From NCBI GenBank assembly GCA_937894585.1, contig CALBGO010000031.1, positions 1-21,205 of the forward strand: 21,205 nucleotides of DNA, given 5' to 3'. The notes beneath the pieces were generated by a model. That model worked only from the letters and a program-made list of their open reading frames with translations, had not been told where the DNA came from and ran no database searches. Position numbers and translations under genes: made by a program. The DNA comes from an uncultured Eubacterium sp. GTDB lineage: Bacteria; Bacillota; Clostridia; Peptostreptococcales; Anaerovoracaceae. The stretch's first letter is position 1. Every line of letters begins with the position of its first letter. Positions 13,849 to 21,160 of this stretch are shown here, piece after piece.

Positions 13849-15198
13849 TTATTTGTGATGATTCTGCGAAGAAATTCGGTGACTGCGGTGTAGTTTCAGG
13901 GAATATAAGTTGAGCATAAGTAAAATGATATTTGAAATCGCAATTGCTGCCAGATACCCGTAAATATTCAGCGACGGAATTCCGGTGAAAATCATCAGAA
14001 AGATAAGCAGAAGCAGCTGCTGCAGCAGACTGTTTTTGAAAGAGAGTTTTTCGCATCCGATGCCGATCAGAAGACTGGTCGATGCAGCCGTAACATAGAG
14101 GATCGGCGCGCATACTCCGGCAAGGCAGATCATCAGGCTCAAATCATTTCTCTTGTAAAAAAACAGTCCCATTTCATCGGCAAGGAGAACGAACAGTACC
14201 ATAGTGACAATGCCGATGCCAAAAGCAAGGGCAAGCGCCCGAAAAATCAGGCGATCGGCATAGCGGTCTTTTTTTGCGGAGATCATAGTGGAGATTTTGG
14301 GAACCACGATTGAGCAGGCAGCGCCAACCAGAATCATGGGATAGGTCATCAGGGGGAAGACCATACCGCTGTATTTTCCGAGAAGTCCCAGTGCTTCTGC
14401 GGAAGTATAGCCTATGGCAGTAAGGCGCAGCTTTACGATGACGGAGGAAAAGGCATTGACACTTTCCAAAAGGCACTGGGTCAGGCAGATGGGAACAGCG
14501 CCTGCGGCAAGGGGAAGCAGCAGTTCTTTTATTCTTTTCGGATTCAGTTTTTCGGGCGGCGCGGGAATACGGGTTTTTCTGTAGTAAATGAACAGAAACA
14601 ATACGCTTTGCATTTCTCCGATGGCATAGCACAGATACACCAGCGTTACCGTAGGAAAATCCGTTTTATTCAAAAGGAAGCGGATTAAAAAGTACAGAAT
14701 CGGAAAGCGCAGAAGTTTTTCGCTGATGTTGATGGCAGCAGGTACTTTGATTTTTGCAAGTCCGAGAAAATGCCCTTTGACGATATTGGATACGGACATC
14801 AAAAGCATCAGAGGACAGACTGCGAGTATGGGAAAGGCAAGGTTTTCGTCTCCCAGAAAGAAGGTGGCGATGGGTTTTGCGGTAAGACATACGATGAAGG
14901 CGAGACAAAGAGCCCAGAGAAAGCTTGCAAAGGTGGCGGTTTTTACAGTGCTGTCCATAGAGCCGTAATCATGAAAATGCCGGTACTTTGCAGAAAGCTT
15001 TGACATAGTTACGACAATCCCTTCTGTCATAAAGGACAGAAAAAGGGCGTTGACCGGGGCAACCAGACTGAGAAGTCCAAGTCCTTCCGCGCCGAGAATT
15101 CGGGAAAGATATAAATTAAAGACAAATTCAATCAGACCGATTAAAAGATTTGCCGCGGAAAGCAGGGCAATATTCTGTTTTACTGTTCCGAATACCAT
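13849..15198 (-). CDS. SpoVB/MATE-like polysaccharide or lipid flippase
   Basis: This 449-residue polytopic protein has about 12-14 membrane helices and fits the MOP exporter superfamily (polysaccharide flippase, SpoVB or MATE-like). The N-terminus, VKQNIALLSAANLLIGLIEF followed by NLYLSRILGAEGLGL, matches the usual first two helices of the oligosaccharide-flippase/SpoVB group. A second half starts near LLPLAAGAVPICLTQCL. Family members flip lipid-linked sugars (lipid II, teichoic or capsule precursors) or export drugs; the substrate is not evident. The start is ATG 15198, seven bases downstream of AAGGAGT on the minus strand; a TTG at 15204 leaves only one base and is rejected. It is monocistronic and convergent with the ABC module. 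The C-terminus is basic and His-rich (SLKLHRSHRISSQNHHK). Confidence 0.85.
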   Translation of the reverse strand: MVFGTVKQNIALLSAANLLIGLIEFVFNLYLSRILGAEGLGLLSLVAPVNALFLSFMTEGIVVTMSKLSAKYRHFHDYGSMDSTVKTATFASFLWALCLAFIVCLTAKPIATFFLGDENLAFPILAVCPLMLLMSVSNIVKGHFLGLAKIKVPAAINISEKLLRFPILYFLIRFLLNKTDFPTVTLVYLCYAIGEMQSVLFLFIYYRKTRIPAPPEKLNPKRIKELLLPLAAGAVPICLTQCLLESVNAFSSVIVKLRLTAIGYTSAEALGLLGKYSGMVFPLMTYPMILVGAACSIVVPKISTMISAKKDRYADRLIFRALALAFGIGIVTMVLFVLLADEMGLFFYKRNDLSLMICLAGVCAPILYVTAASTSLLIGIGCEKLSFKNSLLQQLLLLIFLMIFTGIPSLNIYGYLAAIAISNIILLMLNLYSLKLHRSHRISSQNHHK

Positions 15199-15371
15199 AG
15201 ACAAAACTCCTTGATAAGCCTATTTATATGGAAGAAAGAACCGGACTATGACAGGAGGAATATGATCGGAGAGAAAAATTTTGCGGCAGGGTTAGCGTAA
15301 AACAGTCGTATAGGAGTTATACGGAGCGGCTTTATGCAAAAACTATGGGATATGCGCTTGTGTAAACTGGT

Positions 15372-15466
15372 CGCAAAGAGATTAAGTTCCAAAAAGCTGC
15401 GGAAAGGTCATATTGTAAAATGATTGCGAAGAGATTATGCCGAGAAGCAGCTGCGGAAGGGGTTAT
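15372..15466 (+). repeat. Two imperfect ~40-bp direct repeats upstream of the dynamin-like gene
   Basis: Units at 15372-15411 and 15425-15466 share GCRAAGAGATTA near the start and AGCTGCGGAARGG near the end, with a more divergent middle and 13 bases between them. They fill the gap between the flippase and the GTPase and lie just upstream of the -35 of the latter. The rest of 15199-15371 shows no gene. Confidence 0.55.
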
Positions 15467-15469
15467 GGC

Positions 15470-15498
15470 TTGCAGGGCAGATTTGACTGTGCTATACT
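15470..15498 (+). promoter_or_regulatory. Promoter of the dynamin-like gene
   Basis: TTGCAG at 15470-15475, a 17-bp spacer and TATACT at 15493-15498 preceded by TGC (a TGn extended -10). The start point falls near 15505, which argues against the GTG at 15506 as start codon. Confidence 0.65.
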
Positions 15499-15535
15499 GT
15501 GACTTGTGAACAAAGCACAAGGAGAATTTAATACG

Positions 15536-16780
15536 ATGAACAGTAATATTTTAGATACAACAAAAAGGGTTTACGAACTTTTAGCGGCGGATCAGGCGTG
15601 TACCGGTCAGGCGAAAGAAGTGAAGCTTCTGGCGGATAAACTGGAAAACCGCTCCCTGACAGTTTCCGTAATCGGTCAGTTTAAGCGTGGGAAAAGTACC
15701 CTTTCCAATGCGGTTTTGGAAGATGACATTCTGCCTGTGGGTATTGTGCCGATTACTTCCGCGGTGACAAAGGTTCTGTACGGCGATAAATCCGCAGAGG
15801 TTCACTTTCAAAACGGTGTGGTGGAGCCGGTTCCTTTTGAAAAGCTGTCTTCCTACATCAGCGAGCAGGAAAATGCAGATAACAGGCTGGGCGTGGAGTC
15901 TGTGGTGCTTCACACGCCGTCGGAATTTCTGAAAAACGGTCTGATTTTTGTGGATACGCCGGGCGTTGGTTCTTTTCATAAGAACAATACAGAGGTTGCC
16001 TATCAGTATATGAAGGAAAGCGACGCAGTAATTTTCCTGCTTTCTGTAGACAGTCCCATCAACCAGATTGAAATCGACTTTCTGACCAATACAAAAGAAT
16101 TTGCGGGAAAATTCTTCTTTGTGGTCAATAAAACCGATTTGGTGGCGGAAAGTGATCTGACTGCTTATATGCAGTACTGTGAAAAACTGATCTGTCAGAT
16201 GATGGAGACAGACAAAGCGACATTGATTCCGGTCAGCGCGAAGAGCGGAGAAGGTATCGAGGAACTGAAAAATACGATTTTGCGCGAATGCAGAAGCAAG
16301 ACGCTGGAAATTCTGGAAACTTCCACAGAAAAGAAGCTGAAGGATTTAATTACAAGAACCCTGAGCCAGCTGGATCTGTATTGGAAGGCTATGAATATGG
16401 AATACAGCGAGCTGGACGCCCGTTTTGCAAAGATTACGGAAACCATTGAGGCTCTGAAGGCACAGGCGCAGGCTGCGGAAGATTCTTTTGAAGTGCAGCT
16501 CAACGAAATGAAACTGGCTCTTTCTGATAAGGTTATGGAGCTGTTCGGTATGGAATACAAATACGATATTGCCCGGCTGTATCAGGGCGCAGCAGCCATG
16601 AGCAAAGATGAATTTATCGAGGCGGTGAACGCTCTGTGTGAAGACCTTGCCGATACCCTCAACAGAATTCTGCTTTATCGGGAGGAAAACGCCTATACCG
16701 TAGTACGCAGAATCAACGCCATCAACAGACTGACAAGGAGCCTTAGAAAAATCAGAGACGGACTTTGCATAGAAGAGTAA
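15536..16780 (+). CDS. Dynamin-like GTPase, short form
   Basis: This 414-residue protein has a complete dynamin-type G domain: G1 at residues 47-55 (GQFKRGKST), G2 at PITSAVT, G3 DTPG at 140-143, and G4 NKTD at 198-201, followed by PVSAKSGEGI. Residues ~250-414 are helical and charged, with a likely coiled coil at MEYSELDARFAKITETIEAL. Bacterial dynamin-like proteins remodel membranes or respond to membrane stress and phage. Most are 550 residues or longer and carry a second stalk and a membrane paddle, so this one seems to lack the distal part. The following DNA contains no obvious continuation of the gene. The start is ATG 15536, with AAGGAG 11 bases upstream, rather than GTG 15506. No second dynamin gene is adjacent, although pairs are common in the family. 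Confidence 0.85.
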   Translation: MNSNILDTTKRVYELLAADQACTGQAKEVKLLADKLENRSLTVSVIGQFKRGKSTLSNAVLEDDILPVGIVPITSAVTKVLYGDKSAEVHFQNGVVEPVPFEKLSSYISEQENADNRLGVESVVLHTPSEFLKNGLIFVDTPGVGSFHKNNTEVAYQYMKESDAVIFLLSVDSPINQIEIDFLTNTKEFAGKFFFVVNKTDLVAESDLTAYMQYCEKLICQMMETDKATLIPVSAKSGEGIEELKNTILRECRSKTLEILETSTEKKLKDLITRTLSQLDLYWKAMNMEYSELDARFAKITETIEALKAQAQAAEDSFEVQLNEMKLALSDKVMELFGMEYKYDIARLYQGAAAMSKDEFIEAVNALCEDLADTLNRILLYREENAYTVVRRINAINRLTRSLRKIRDGLCIEE

Positions 16781-17029
16781 AAACAGTCGAAGGACGAAAT
16801 ACGAGGAGTTTTTTCGCTCCGCAAGCAAGACAAAACGGACAGCTGAAAAACCGCCACATGCTGAAGCACTGTGGTTTCTGTATGACACCTTCCATCGATT
16901 TTCTGTGAAAATCGGGATAGGTGTTCAAGCGGAGGGAGCAAAGTATACGATGTTTTTCCTATCTTTCTTTATGCTTTTTTTGTGAAGATTCCTCCCTGTT
17001 TTCACTCCCCTCCCCTTGAAAATTCTTAC
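16781..17029. other. Non-coding gap with an imperfect hairpin
   Basis: No gene is seen. At 16885-16924, ACACCT...CGATTTTC pairs with GAAAATCG...AGGTGT (8 + 6 pairs with an asymmetric internal bulge and a TGT loop). A smaller CCACA/TGTGG hairpin lies just before it (about 16855-16875). A 77-codon open frame beginning at 16982 runs through the two hairpins that follow and has no ribosome site, so it is not called. Confidence 0.4.
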
Positions 17030-17163
17030 AATCCCCCGCAAACTGTGGTTTTTTACAGAATGCGGGGGATTTTAATCCCGTCATACGCATTTTTTAAAAC
17101 CTTCGGTTATCGGATATGCCCCAATCCCCTGCAACCAGTGTTTTTGGCAGAAACCAGGGGGTT
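17030..17163 (+). repeat. Two homologous C/G-rich hairpins, 93 bp apart
   Basis: In hairpin 1 (17030-17071) AATCCCCCGCA and TGCGGGGGATT pair perfectly over 11 bp, with an inner CTGT/ACAG pair. In hairpin 2 (17123-17163) AATCCCCTG and CAGGGGGTT pair over nine positions with one wobble. The two are alignable along their whole ~45-nt length, including the T-run in the loop, the CAGAA after it and the trailing Ts. They could be tandem terminators or two copies of a dispersed structural repeat. The 50 bases between them carry no other feature. Confidence 0.6.
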
Positions 17164-17279
17164 TTCAACAGGAAAGCGGGGGGTATATGAAGATATAAAA
17201 GCGAAATCCCGATGATTTTATGGGAAAAACACCTTAATAATACTGATTTTTACTTTTAGAAAAATATATAAATGGAATA

Positions 17280-17537
17280 TTATGGAAATAAATATAAATT
17301 AAGGTATTGGCAATCCCTTATTTTCGGGAAAAAATCCCCTGTGAAATCAAAATAAAGATTGTTGCGGGAGATTTCGATGGATGAAATAGAAAAATATACT
17401 GGGTAAGGGTATACCATATCGAATGATTTTTGCATCATATCGATATATTCCCTTGTTGAAAGCTTTACCCATTTTTTTTTGAGTGCGTCCTCCATTGTGT
17501 AAAGGTATGCGACTCGCGTGTTTTTTGTATTAGGCAA
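17280..17537 (-). CDS. Doubtful small hypothetical protein
   Basis: An open frame of 85 residues on the minus strand, starting with TTG 17537 (an internal ATG at 17495 is possible) and lacking a convincing ribosome site. The translation is of balanced composition and not simply AT-rich noise (for example EDALKKKWVKLSTREYIDMM and YPYPVYFSISSIEISRNNL). It may be a real small gene or the remnant of a longer one. No membrane helix or known motif is seen. The surroundings are AT-rich and otherwise empty. Confidence 0.3.
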   Translation of the reverse strand: MPNTKNTRVAYLYTMEDALKKKWVKLSTREYIDMMQKSFDMVYPYPVYFSISSIEISRNNLYFDFTGDFFPKIRDCQYLNLYLFP

Positions 17538-17632
17538 GGTATGCTATCTTCTGCGCTTTTACATTGGCAGAATATGAACAACTTGGTACGGAACCTGTGA
17601 AAGAATCTGTTTTAAGAAATAAACATTATAAA

Positions 17633-17690
17633 AAACACCGCAGAGGAGAGTGCATTAGGGAAAATGACATTATCCGCTGACGGTGTTTTG
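17633..17690 (-). terminator. Terminator of the PfkB kinase gene
   Basis: AAAACACCGCAG (17633-17644) pairs with CTG-A-CGGTGTTTT (17678-17690) across a 33-nt loop. On the minus strand the stem is followed by a T-run. It starts about 12 bases after the kinase stop codon. Confidence 0.65.
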
Positions 17691-17702
17691 TATATTTGGT
17701 AG

Positions 17703-18614
17703 TTATTCGAAATCCAACAGACCTTCCTGTACGAAATCTTCGTCGGAAATTGTACCGCCTTTTCTGGCGACAATCAGAGAGGAGGCTGCGTTTGCTTTTG
17801 CAATGGAATCATAAAGGCTCATACCTTTTTCGAGACAGGCGATAACCGCGCCCATATGAGCGTCTCCTGCGCCGATGGTATCTACGACTTTGACAGCCGG
17901 TACCGGCGGAACATGGATAAAATCTTCGCCGTCGAAGAAGAATGCGCCGTTTGCACCGTTGGTTACGATTACCGTATTTTCGGTTTTTCGGTAGAGCGCT
18001 TTTGCGGCATTTTCGATGGAATCGCATTGGGTATAGCGGCATATTTCGTCTTCGTTGAGATGAACCATAGGATGCAGAGCAAAAATTCGCGACATCAGCT
18101 CGCTGTCAATTCGGTTGAGCCGAGGTCCCGGACCGAAATAAATGGGCAGTTCCGGGTGAGCTTCCAAAAACTCAACAATGGTATCGCCGGTCTTATCTTC
18201 AATTTCCAGTCCGCAGATGTAGACGCCGGATATTTTTTCGATTTTCAGATGATCGAACCATTCTTTGTAAAAAAGGTATTCAGCGCCGTGCTCTACAATA
18301 AAAGTTCGCTCGCCGGATTCTTCCACAAAGCAGTAGCAGCAGCCGTTGTTCTGATCCGGAGTCGGCATAGGTGATGCCAGTCCTTTTGCGGCAAGCTGGT
18401 TTCTGACAAAATCTCCGTAAAGTCCCGTTCCGACCGGGGAAAAGAGGGTATACGGTATGTTGAAATGGCGGATCATATCGGATACATTATAGGCGCAGCC
18501 GCCCAGCGCCATGGTCTGTGATTTAATATGAATATCCTGTGCTGTAGTCGGCAGATAATCCACATTGATGATGATATCGGCAACTGTAGAGCCGATGACT
18601 AAAACTTTTTTCAT
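17703..18614 (-). CDS. PfkB-family carbohydrate or nucleoside kinase
   Basis: This 303-residue member of the ribokinase/PfkB superfamily is of normal length. The N-terminus MKKVLVIGSTVADIIINVDYLP and the following GGCAYNVSDMIRHF (substrate-binding glycines) are typical. The second signature is VVDTIGAGD251AHMGAVIACL, with the catalytic base D251 and the anion hole GAGD. It phosphorylates a sugar or nucleoside using ATP; the substrate cannot be told, and no transporter or sugar-pathway gene is adjacent. An unusual NNGCCYCFVEESGERTF stretch carries three cysteines in the lid region. The start is ATG 18614, with only a weak GGAG 14 bases upstream. A 24-bp minisatellite occupies the upstream region. 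Confidence 0.9.
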   Translation of the reverse strand: MKKVLVIGSTVADIIINVDYLPTTAQDIHIKSQTMALGGCAYNVSDMIRHFNIPYTLFSPVGTGLYGDFVRNQLAAKGLASPMPTPDQNNGCCYCFVEESGERTFIVEHGAEYLFYKEWFDHLKIEKISGVYICGLEIEDKTGDTIVEFLEAHPELPIYFGPGPRLNRIDSELMSRIFALHPMVHLNEDEICRYTQCDSIENAAKALYRKTENTVIVTNGANGAFFFDGEDFIHVPPVPAVKVVDTIGAGDAHMGAVIACLEKGMSLYDSIAKANAASSLIVARKGGTISDEDFVQEGLLDFE

Positions 18615-18741
18615 AAATCTTGTACTTACTCCGTTTTCTGTTATGTGGGAAATAGTTATTTTGACATTTCCGTAGTAGATGTTTTCATTATATCATTTGT
18701 GCGTGTTTTCGTCACTAACTATCATTGTCGTTTCTATGGCG

Positions 18742-18909
18742 GTCATAAATTACGCTCTTTCGACTGTCATAAATTATGCGCTTTCGCCGGCTGCAAACTG
18801 CGTATCTTCGATAGCTTTGAACTGCATTTTTTCCCTGGCAGCAAATTGCGCATCTTTGACAGCCCTGAACTGCGTTTTTTCCCTGGCAGCAAATTGCTTT
18901 TTTCAGCAG
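18742..18909 (+). repeat. 24-bp minisatellite, seven tandem units
   Basis: Units start at 18742, 18766, 18790, 18814, 18838, 18862 and 18886, each exactly 24 bp with no indels. Every unit begins with G and carries a core like (A/G)AA(T/C)T(G/A)CG at offset 6-13. Units 4 and 6, and units 5 and 7, are nearly identical, so a 48-bp block was duplicated last. It lies in the 370-bp gap between the C_GCAxxG gene and the PfkB gene (both minus). On the minus strand the period encodes an octad such as AQFAAREK/MQFKAIED, interrupted by stops in the two units nearest pfkB. No start codon with a ribosome site is visible, so I do not call a gene. Confidence 0.85.
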
Positions 18910-18984
18910 GTCATTTTATTGGTGATTTTCATCGGTATTTCTGCCGATTTTCTCCGCAGACAGTTTTTGACGGTGGCTGCAGTC

Positions 18985-19404
18985 TTACAGGGTATTTTCT
19001 TTCAGAACCTTTTCCAGAATTTCTGCCGCATCGGAAATACAGCCGTCACAGCTTCGAAGAACCGGTCCGCCGGTAAGTCCCTTAATTTCACGGCAGATAG
19101 TTGACTGATTCTTTTCTTCAAACATTTGAGTTGCCTTTCTCATAAGTTTGTAGCACGCTGCCTTGGTTTTCGGGTTTTCGAGATTTCCGTCGGAATATTT
19201 CATTCCGATTACCATTGCCATTGCGGAAACTGCTCCGCAGGTGCTTTGGGTTCCCATACCGCCGCCAAAGGCTTCTGCCATTTTGAAAATGGTTTGCCGG
19301 TCAAAACCGGTTTCGTCTGAAAAGGCGCAGGCTACTGCCTGTGCACAGTTGAATTTCTGATGATGGAATTGTACCGCAAGTTCATTTCTTTCTGTCTTTT
19401 CCAT
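18985..19404 (-). CDS. C_GCAxxG_C_C family redox protein
   Basis: This 139-residue protein has the family's cysteine layout: FNC20AQAVAC26AF, then GGGMGTQSTC56GAVSAMAMV (the GCAxxG-like element, here with TCGAVSA), then a Cys in KAAC, STIC, and a final RSC-DGC pair. Such proteins are small and possibly membrane-associated, are widespread in clostridia and are thought to be redox or metal related; the precise function is unknown. The length is usual. The start is ATG 19404 with AAAGGAAC about ten bases upstream. A perfect 9-bp dyad (19446-19468) upstream may be an operator. The stop codon lies close to the end of the minisatellite region. Confidence 0.85.
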   Translation of the reverse strand: MEKTERNELAVQFHHQKFNCAQAVACAFSDETGFDRQTIFKMAEAFGGGMGTQSTCGAVSAMAMVIGMKYSDGNLENPKTKAACYKLMRKATQMFEEKNQSTICREIKGLTGGPVLRSCDGCISDAAEILEKVLKENTL

Positions 19405-19445
19405 AATATGAGTTCCTTTCCTACTACCATATATTTATGGGCAAT

Positions 19446-19468
19446 ATTCCTTACAGCCAGTAAGGAAT
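19446..19468. promoter_or_regulatory. Perfect dyad, candidate operator
   Basis: ATTCCTTAC (19446-19454), five bases, then GTAAGGAAT (19460-19468): 9-bp perfect dyad symmetry about 42 bases upstream of the C_GCAxxG start. The spacing fits a dimeric repressor or regulator covering the promoter. No T-run follows, so a terminator is less likely. Confidence 0.5.
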
Positions 19469-19494
19469 TGTCCATCTTGTTGCTTAAGCTATAC

Positions 19495-19560
19495 TAAGTT
19501 TTGTAAATTTTTTCTTATGATAAGTTTTACAAATTTTCTTGTATGAATAAGTCTGCAAAT
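19495..19560. repeat. AT-rich 26-27-bp imperfect tandem repeats
   Basis: Units begin with TAAG at 19495, 19521 and 19548. The first two read TAAGTTTT(G/A)(T/C)AAATTTT with a TATGA near the end; the third is partial. TTTGTAAA and TTTACAAA also make an inverted pair. The rest of the 19405-19899 gap holds no convincing gene; a 140-codon minus-strand frame across it has no ribosome site and implausible composition. Confidence 0.5.
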
Positions 19561-19899
19561 TGTTTTACAATAATTCGGATTTTTGATTTTTATACCGATG
19601 CCGCAGATTGCGGATGACGATTTTCGGTTTACCTCAAAAGGATTACCGTCCGGCATAGGATTCATTCTGAGATTTCGGCTTTGGCAACGGATTTCATAGG
19701 CATATACGGATTTGAAATCCGGTTTTGCGCCGCTGTAATTGCCTGAGTTACAGCGCCCGAAATAATACGAAAAAACTTTTGCAAAAGGACAGCGGTTTTG
19801 CGGTCCGAGGTGCCGGCGTTTCTCATATTGAATCGGTATGCCTTGATTTTCAATATTCCTTAATCTTCTTTCAATCTTCTGCATTATACTATAAAAAGG

Positions 19900-19928
19900 T
19901 TGTTTAATCAAGGAAAGGGCGGTATAAT
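19900..19928 (+). promoter_or_regulatory. Promoter of the HutD-membrane gene
   Basis: TTGTTT at 19900-19905, a 17-bp spacer and a perfect TATAAT at 19923-19928. The leader to ATG 19959 is about 25 nt. Confidence 0.65.
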
Positions 19929-19958
19929 TAGGGATATATTAAACATTGGAGAAATGCT

Positions 19959-21068
19959 ATGGAATACAGGATTTACAGGGAAGATGACTTTGTGAAATCA
20001 GGCTGGACCGGGGGAACAACCTGTCAGCTTGCCATCTTTCCGGAGAATACAAAATATCTGGATCGGAATTTTATATGGAGACTTTCAAGCGCAGTCTGTG
20101 AAAAAGAGGAGACTGTTTTTTCAAGACTTCCGGATTATGACCGGGTGCTGATGGTTCTTTCGGGAAATACCGTACTTGCTCATCAGGATGTGCGGGTTGC
20201 ACGGCTGGGAGAGCTGGAGCAGGATCGCTTTGACGGCGCTTATCTTACAAAAAGCTTCGGCAGAATTACAGATTATAATTTGATGGTTGCAAAAGGAAAT
20301 CAGGGATTTCTTGATGTGATTATGCCCGAAGCTGAAAGCAGCGAGCCTGCCCGTGAAGTATATCCGGATTATGAGCTTTATACCTGCGCCTTTTATTGCC
20401 GCAGCGGATTTGCGGCGATAACTGTAAACGGAGACACCCATATGCTTTCGCAGGGAGAGCAGATGGTGATTAACTGCAGACAGGAAGAATCGCTGAAGAT
20501 TTCCGTTATGGGTGAGGGAACCCTGATTCGTGCGCAGATTTTCTATAACCTGAACGAAGGAGCGGCAGATCCTGTGGTAATTCCTGCGGAAAAAGCGACC
20601 TTTGACGATTTTAAGACCTGTGTTTATCTTGCAAATTCTCAGTTTCGGGGGGCGCAGTACATTTTCCGCCAAAAGAAGCGGCAATGGACTGACGAAGCGC
20701 TTTCGGAAGCGATGAAGAGAATCGATAAACTGTATCTTCCGTTTTTTGTCGCCACTTTGGGATTCTGTGCGGTGCTCGGAATCGGTTTTTACCATTTCAG
20801 TCAGCCTTGGCAGTGGGCAGCGGCTGCAGTCGGATGGTTTCTTGCGGACATTTTTGTTATTTCGCCGCTGATGTATTTTGCGGTGGTGCCGAAACCTACC
20901 CGTGCGCACATTAAAAATATCGATGAGCTGACCGACTATGAAGCGGCGGTGCGTGAGCGGGAGCTGAATACGAATGAACGGCTGGATAAACTTTTGAACA
21001 AATATAAACGCGCCGGCAAAGTGATTCACTATGATGAAAACGGAAACGGTATTGACGATTTTTCATAG
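19959..21068 (+). CDS. HutD/Ves cupin domain fused to a two-helix membrane domain
   Basis: This protein has 369 residues. Residues ~1-190 match HutD/Ves (DUF886), a double-stranded beta-helix protein: WTGGTTCQLAIFPENT, WRLSSAVCEKEETVFSRLP, then DYDRVLMVLSGNTVLAHQ and FDGAYLTKSFGRITDYNLM. In other bacteria this domain is linked to histidine utilisation or cold response, but no hut genes are present. Residues ~261-311 hold two membrane helices (LPFFVATLGFCAVLGIGF and AAAAVGWFLADIFVISPLMY). The tail is charged and ends with an EF-hand-like DENGNGIDDF (359-368). HutD proteins are usually about 190 residues and soluble, so the fusion is unusual. The start is ATG 19959, seven bases after GGAG. Transcription ends at the strong hairpin at 21117-21154. 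Confidence 0.82.
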   Translation: MEYRIYREDDFVKSGWTGGTTCQLAIFPENTKYLDRNFIWRLSSAVCEKEETVFSRLPDYDRVLMVLSGNTVLAHQDVRVARLGELEQDRFDGAYLTKSFGRITDYNLMVAKGNQGFLDVIMPEAESSEPAREVYPDYELYTCAFYCRSGFAAITVNGDTHMLSQGEQMVINCRQEESLKISVMGEGTLIRAQIFYNLNEGAADPVVIPAEKATFDDFKTCVYLANSQFRGAQYIFRQKKRQWTDEALSEAMKRIDKLYLPFFVATLGFCAVLGIGFYHFSQPWQWAAAAVGWFLADIFVISPLMYFAVVPKPTRAHIKNIDELTDYEAAVRERELNTNERLDKLLNKYKRAGKVIHYDENGNGIDDFS

Positions 21069-21116
21069 TAAGTTAATTATTTCCCTGTGAAACACAAGGG
21101 ATTCGGTTATACAAAA

Positions 21117-21154
21117 AGAAGAGGCAGCGGGATTTTCCGCCGGCCTCTTCTTTT
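21117..21154 (+). terminator. Strong intrinsic terminator
   Basis: AGAAGAGGC (21117-21125) pairs with GCCTCTTCT (21143-21151), with a second stem GCGG/CCGC inside and TTT after. The A-rich left flank also gives it terminator character on the other strand. Confidence 0.88.
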
Positions 21155-21160
21155 GCGTAT

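Noticed and set aside
16982..17215. 77-codon frame through the two hairpins
   Set aside because: No ribosome site; the frame is made of two structured repeats and its composition is not protein-like.
18742..18909. CRISPR array
   Set aside because: The 24-bp units abut with no spacers and vary gradually between units, so this is a minisatellite.
18645..19104. Two overlapping plus-strand frames (about 141-143 codons) across the minisatellite
   Set aside because: They are open mainly because a 24-bp period keeps any stop-free frame open, and they overlap the antisense of the C_GCAxxG gene. No ribosome site or family resemblance is seen.
19489..19911. 140-codon minus-strand frame
   Set aside because: It runs through AT-rich tandem repeats, is Cys/Arg/Lys/Asn-rich without a motif, and has no ribosome site.
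20121..21029. 302-codon minus-strand frame
   Set aside because: It is antisense to the HutD-membrane gene, whose frame has clear family motifs; the antisense translation has none.
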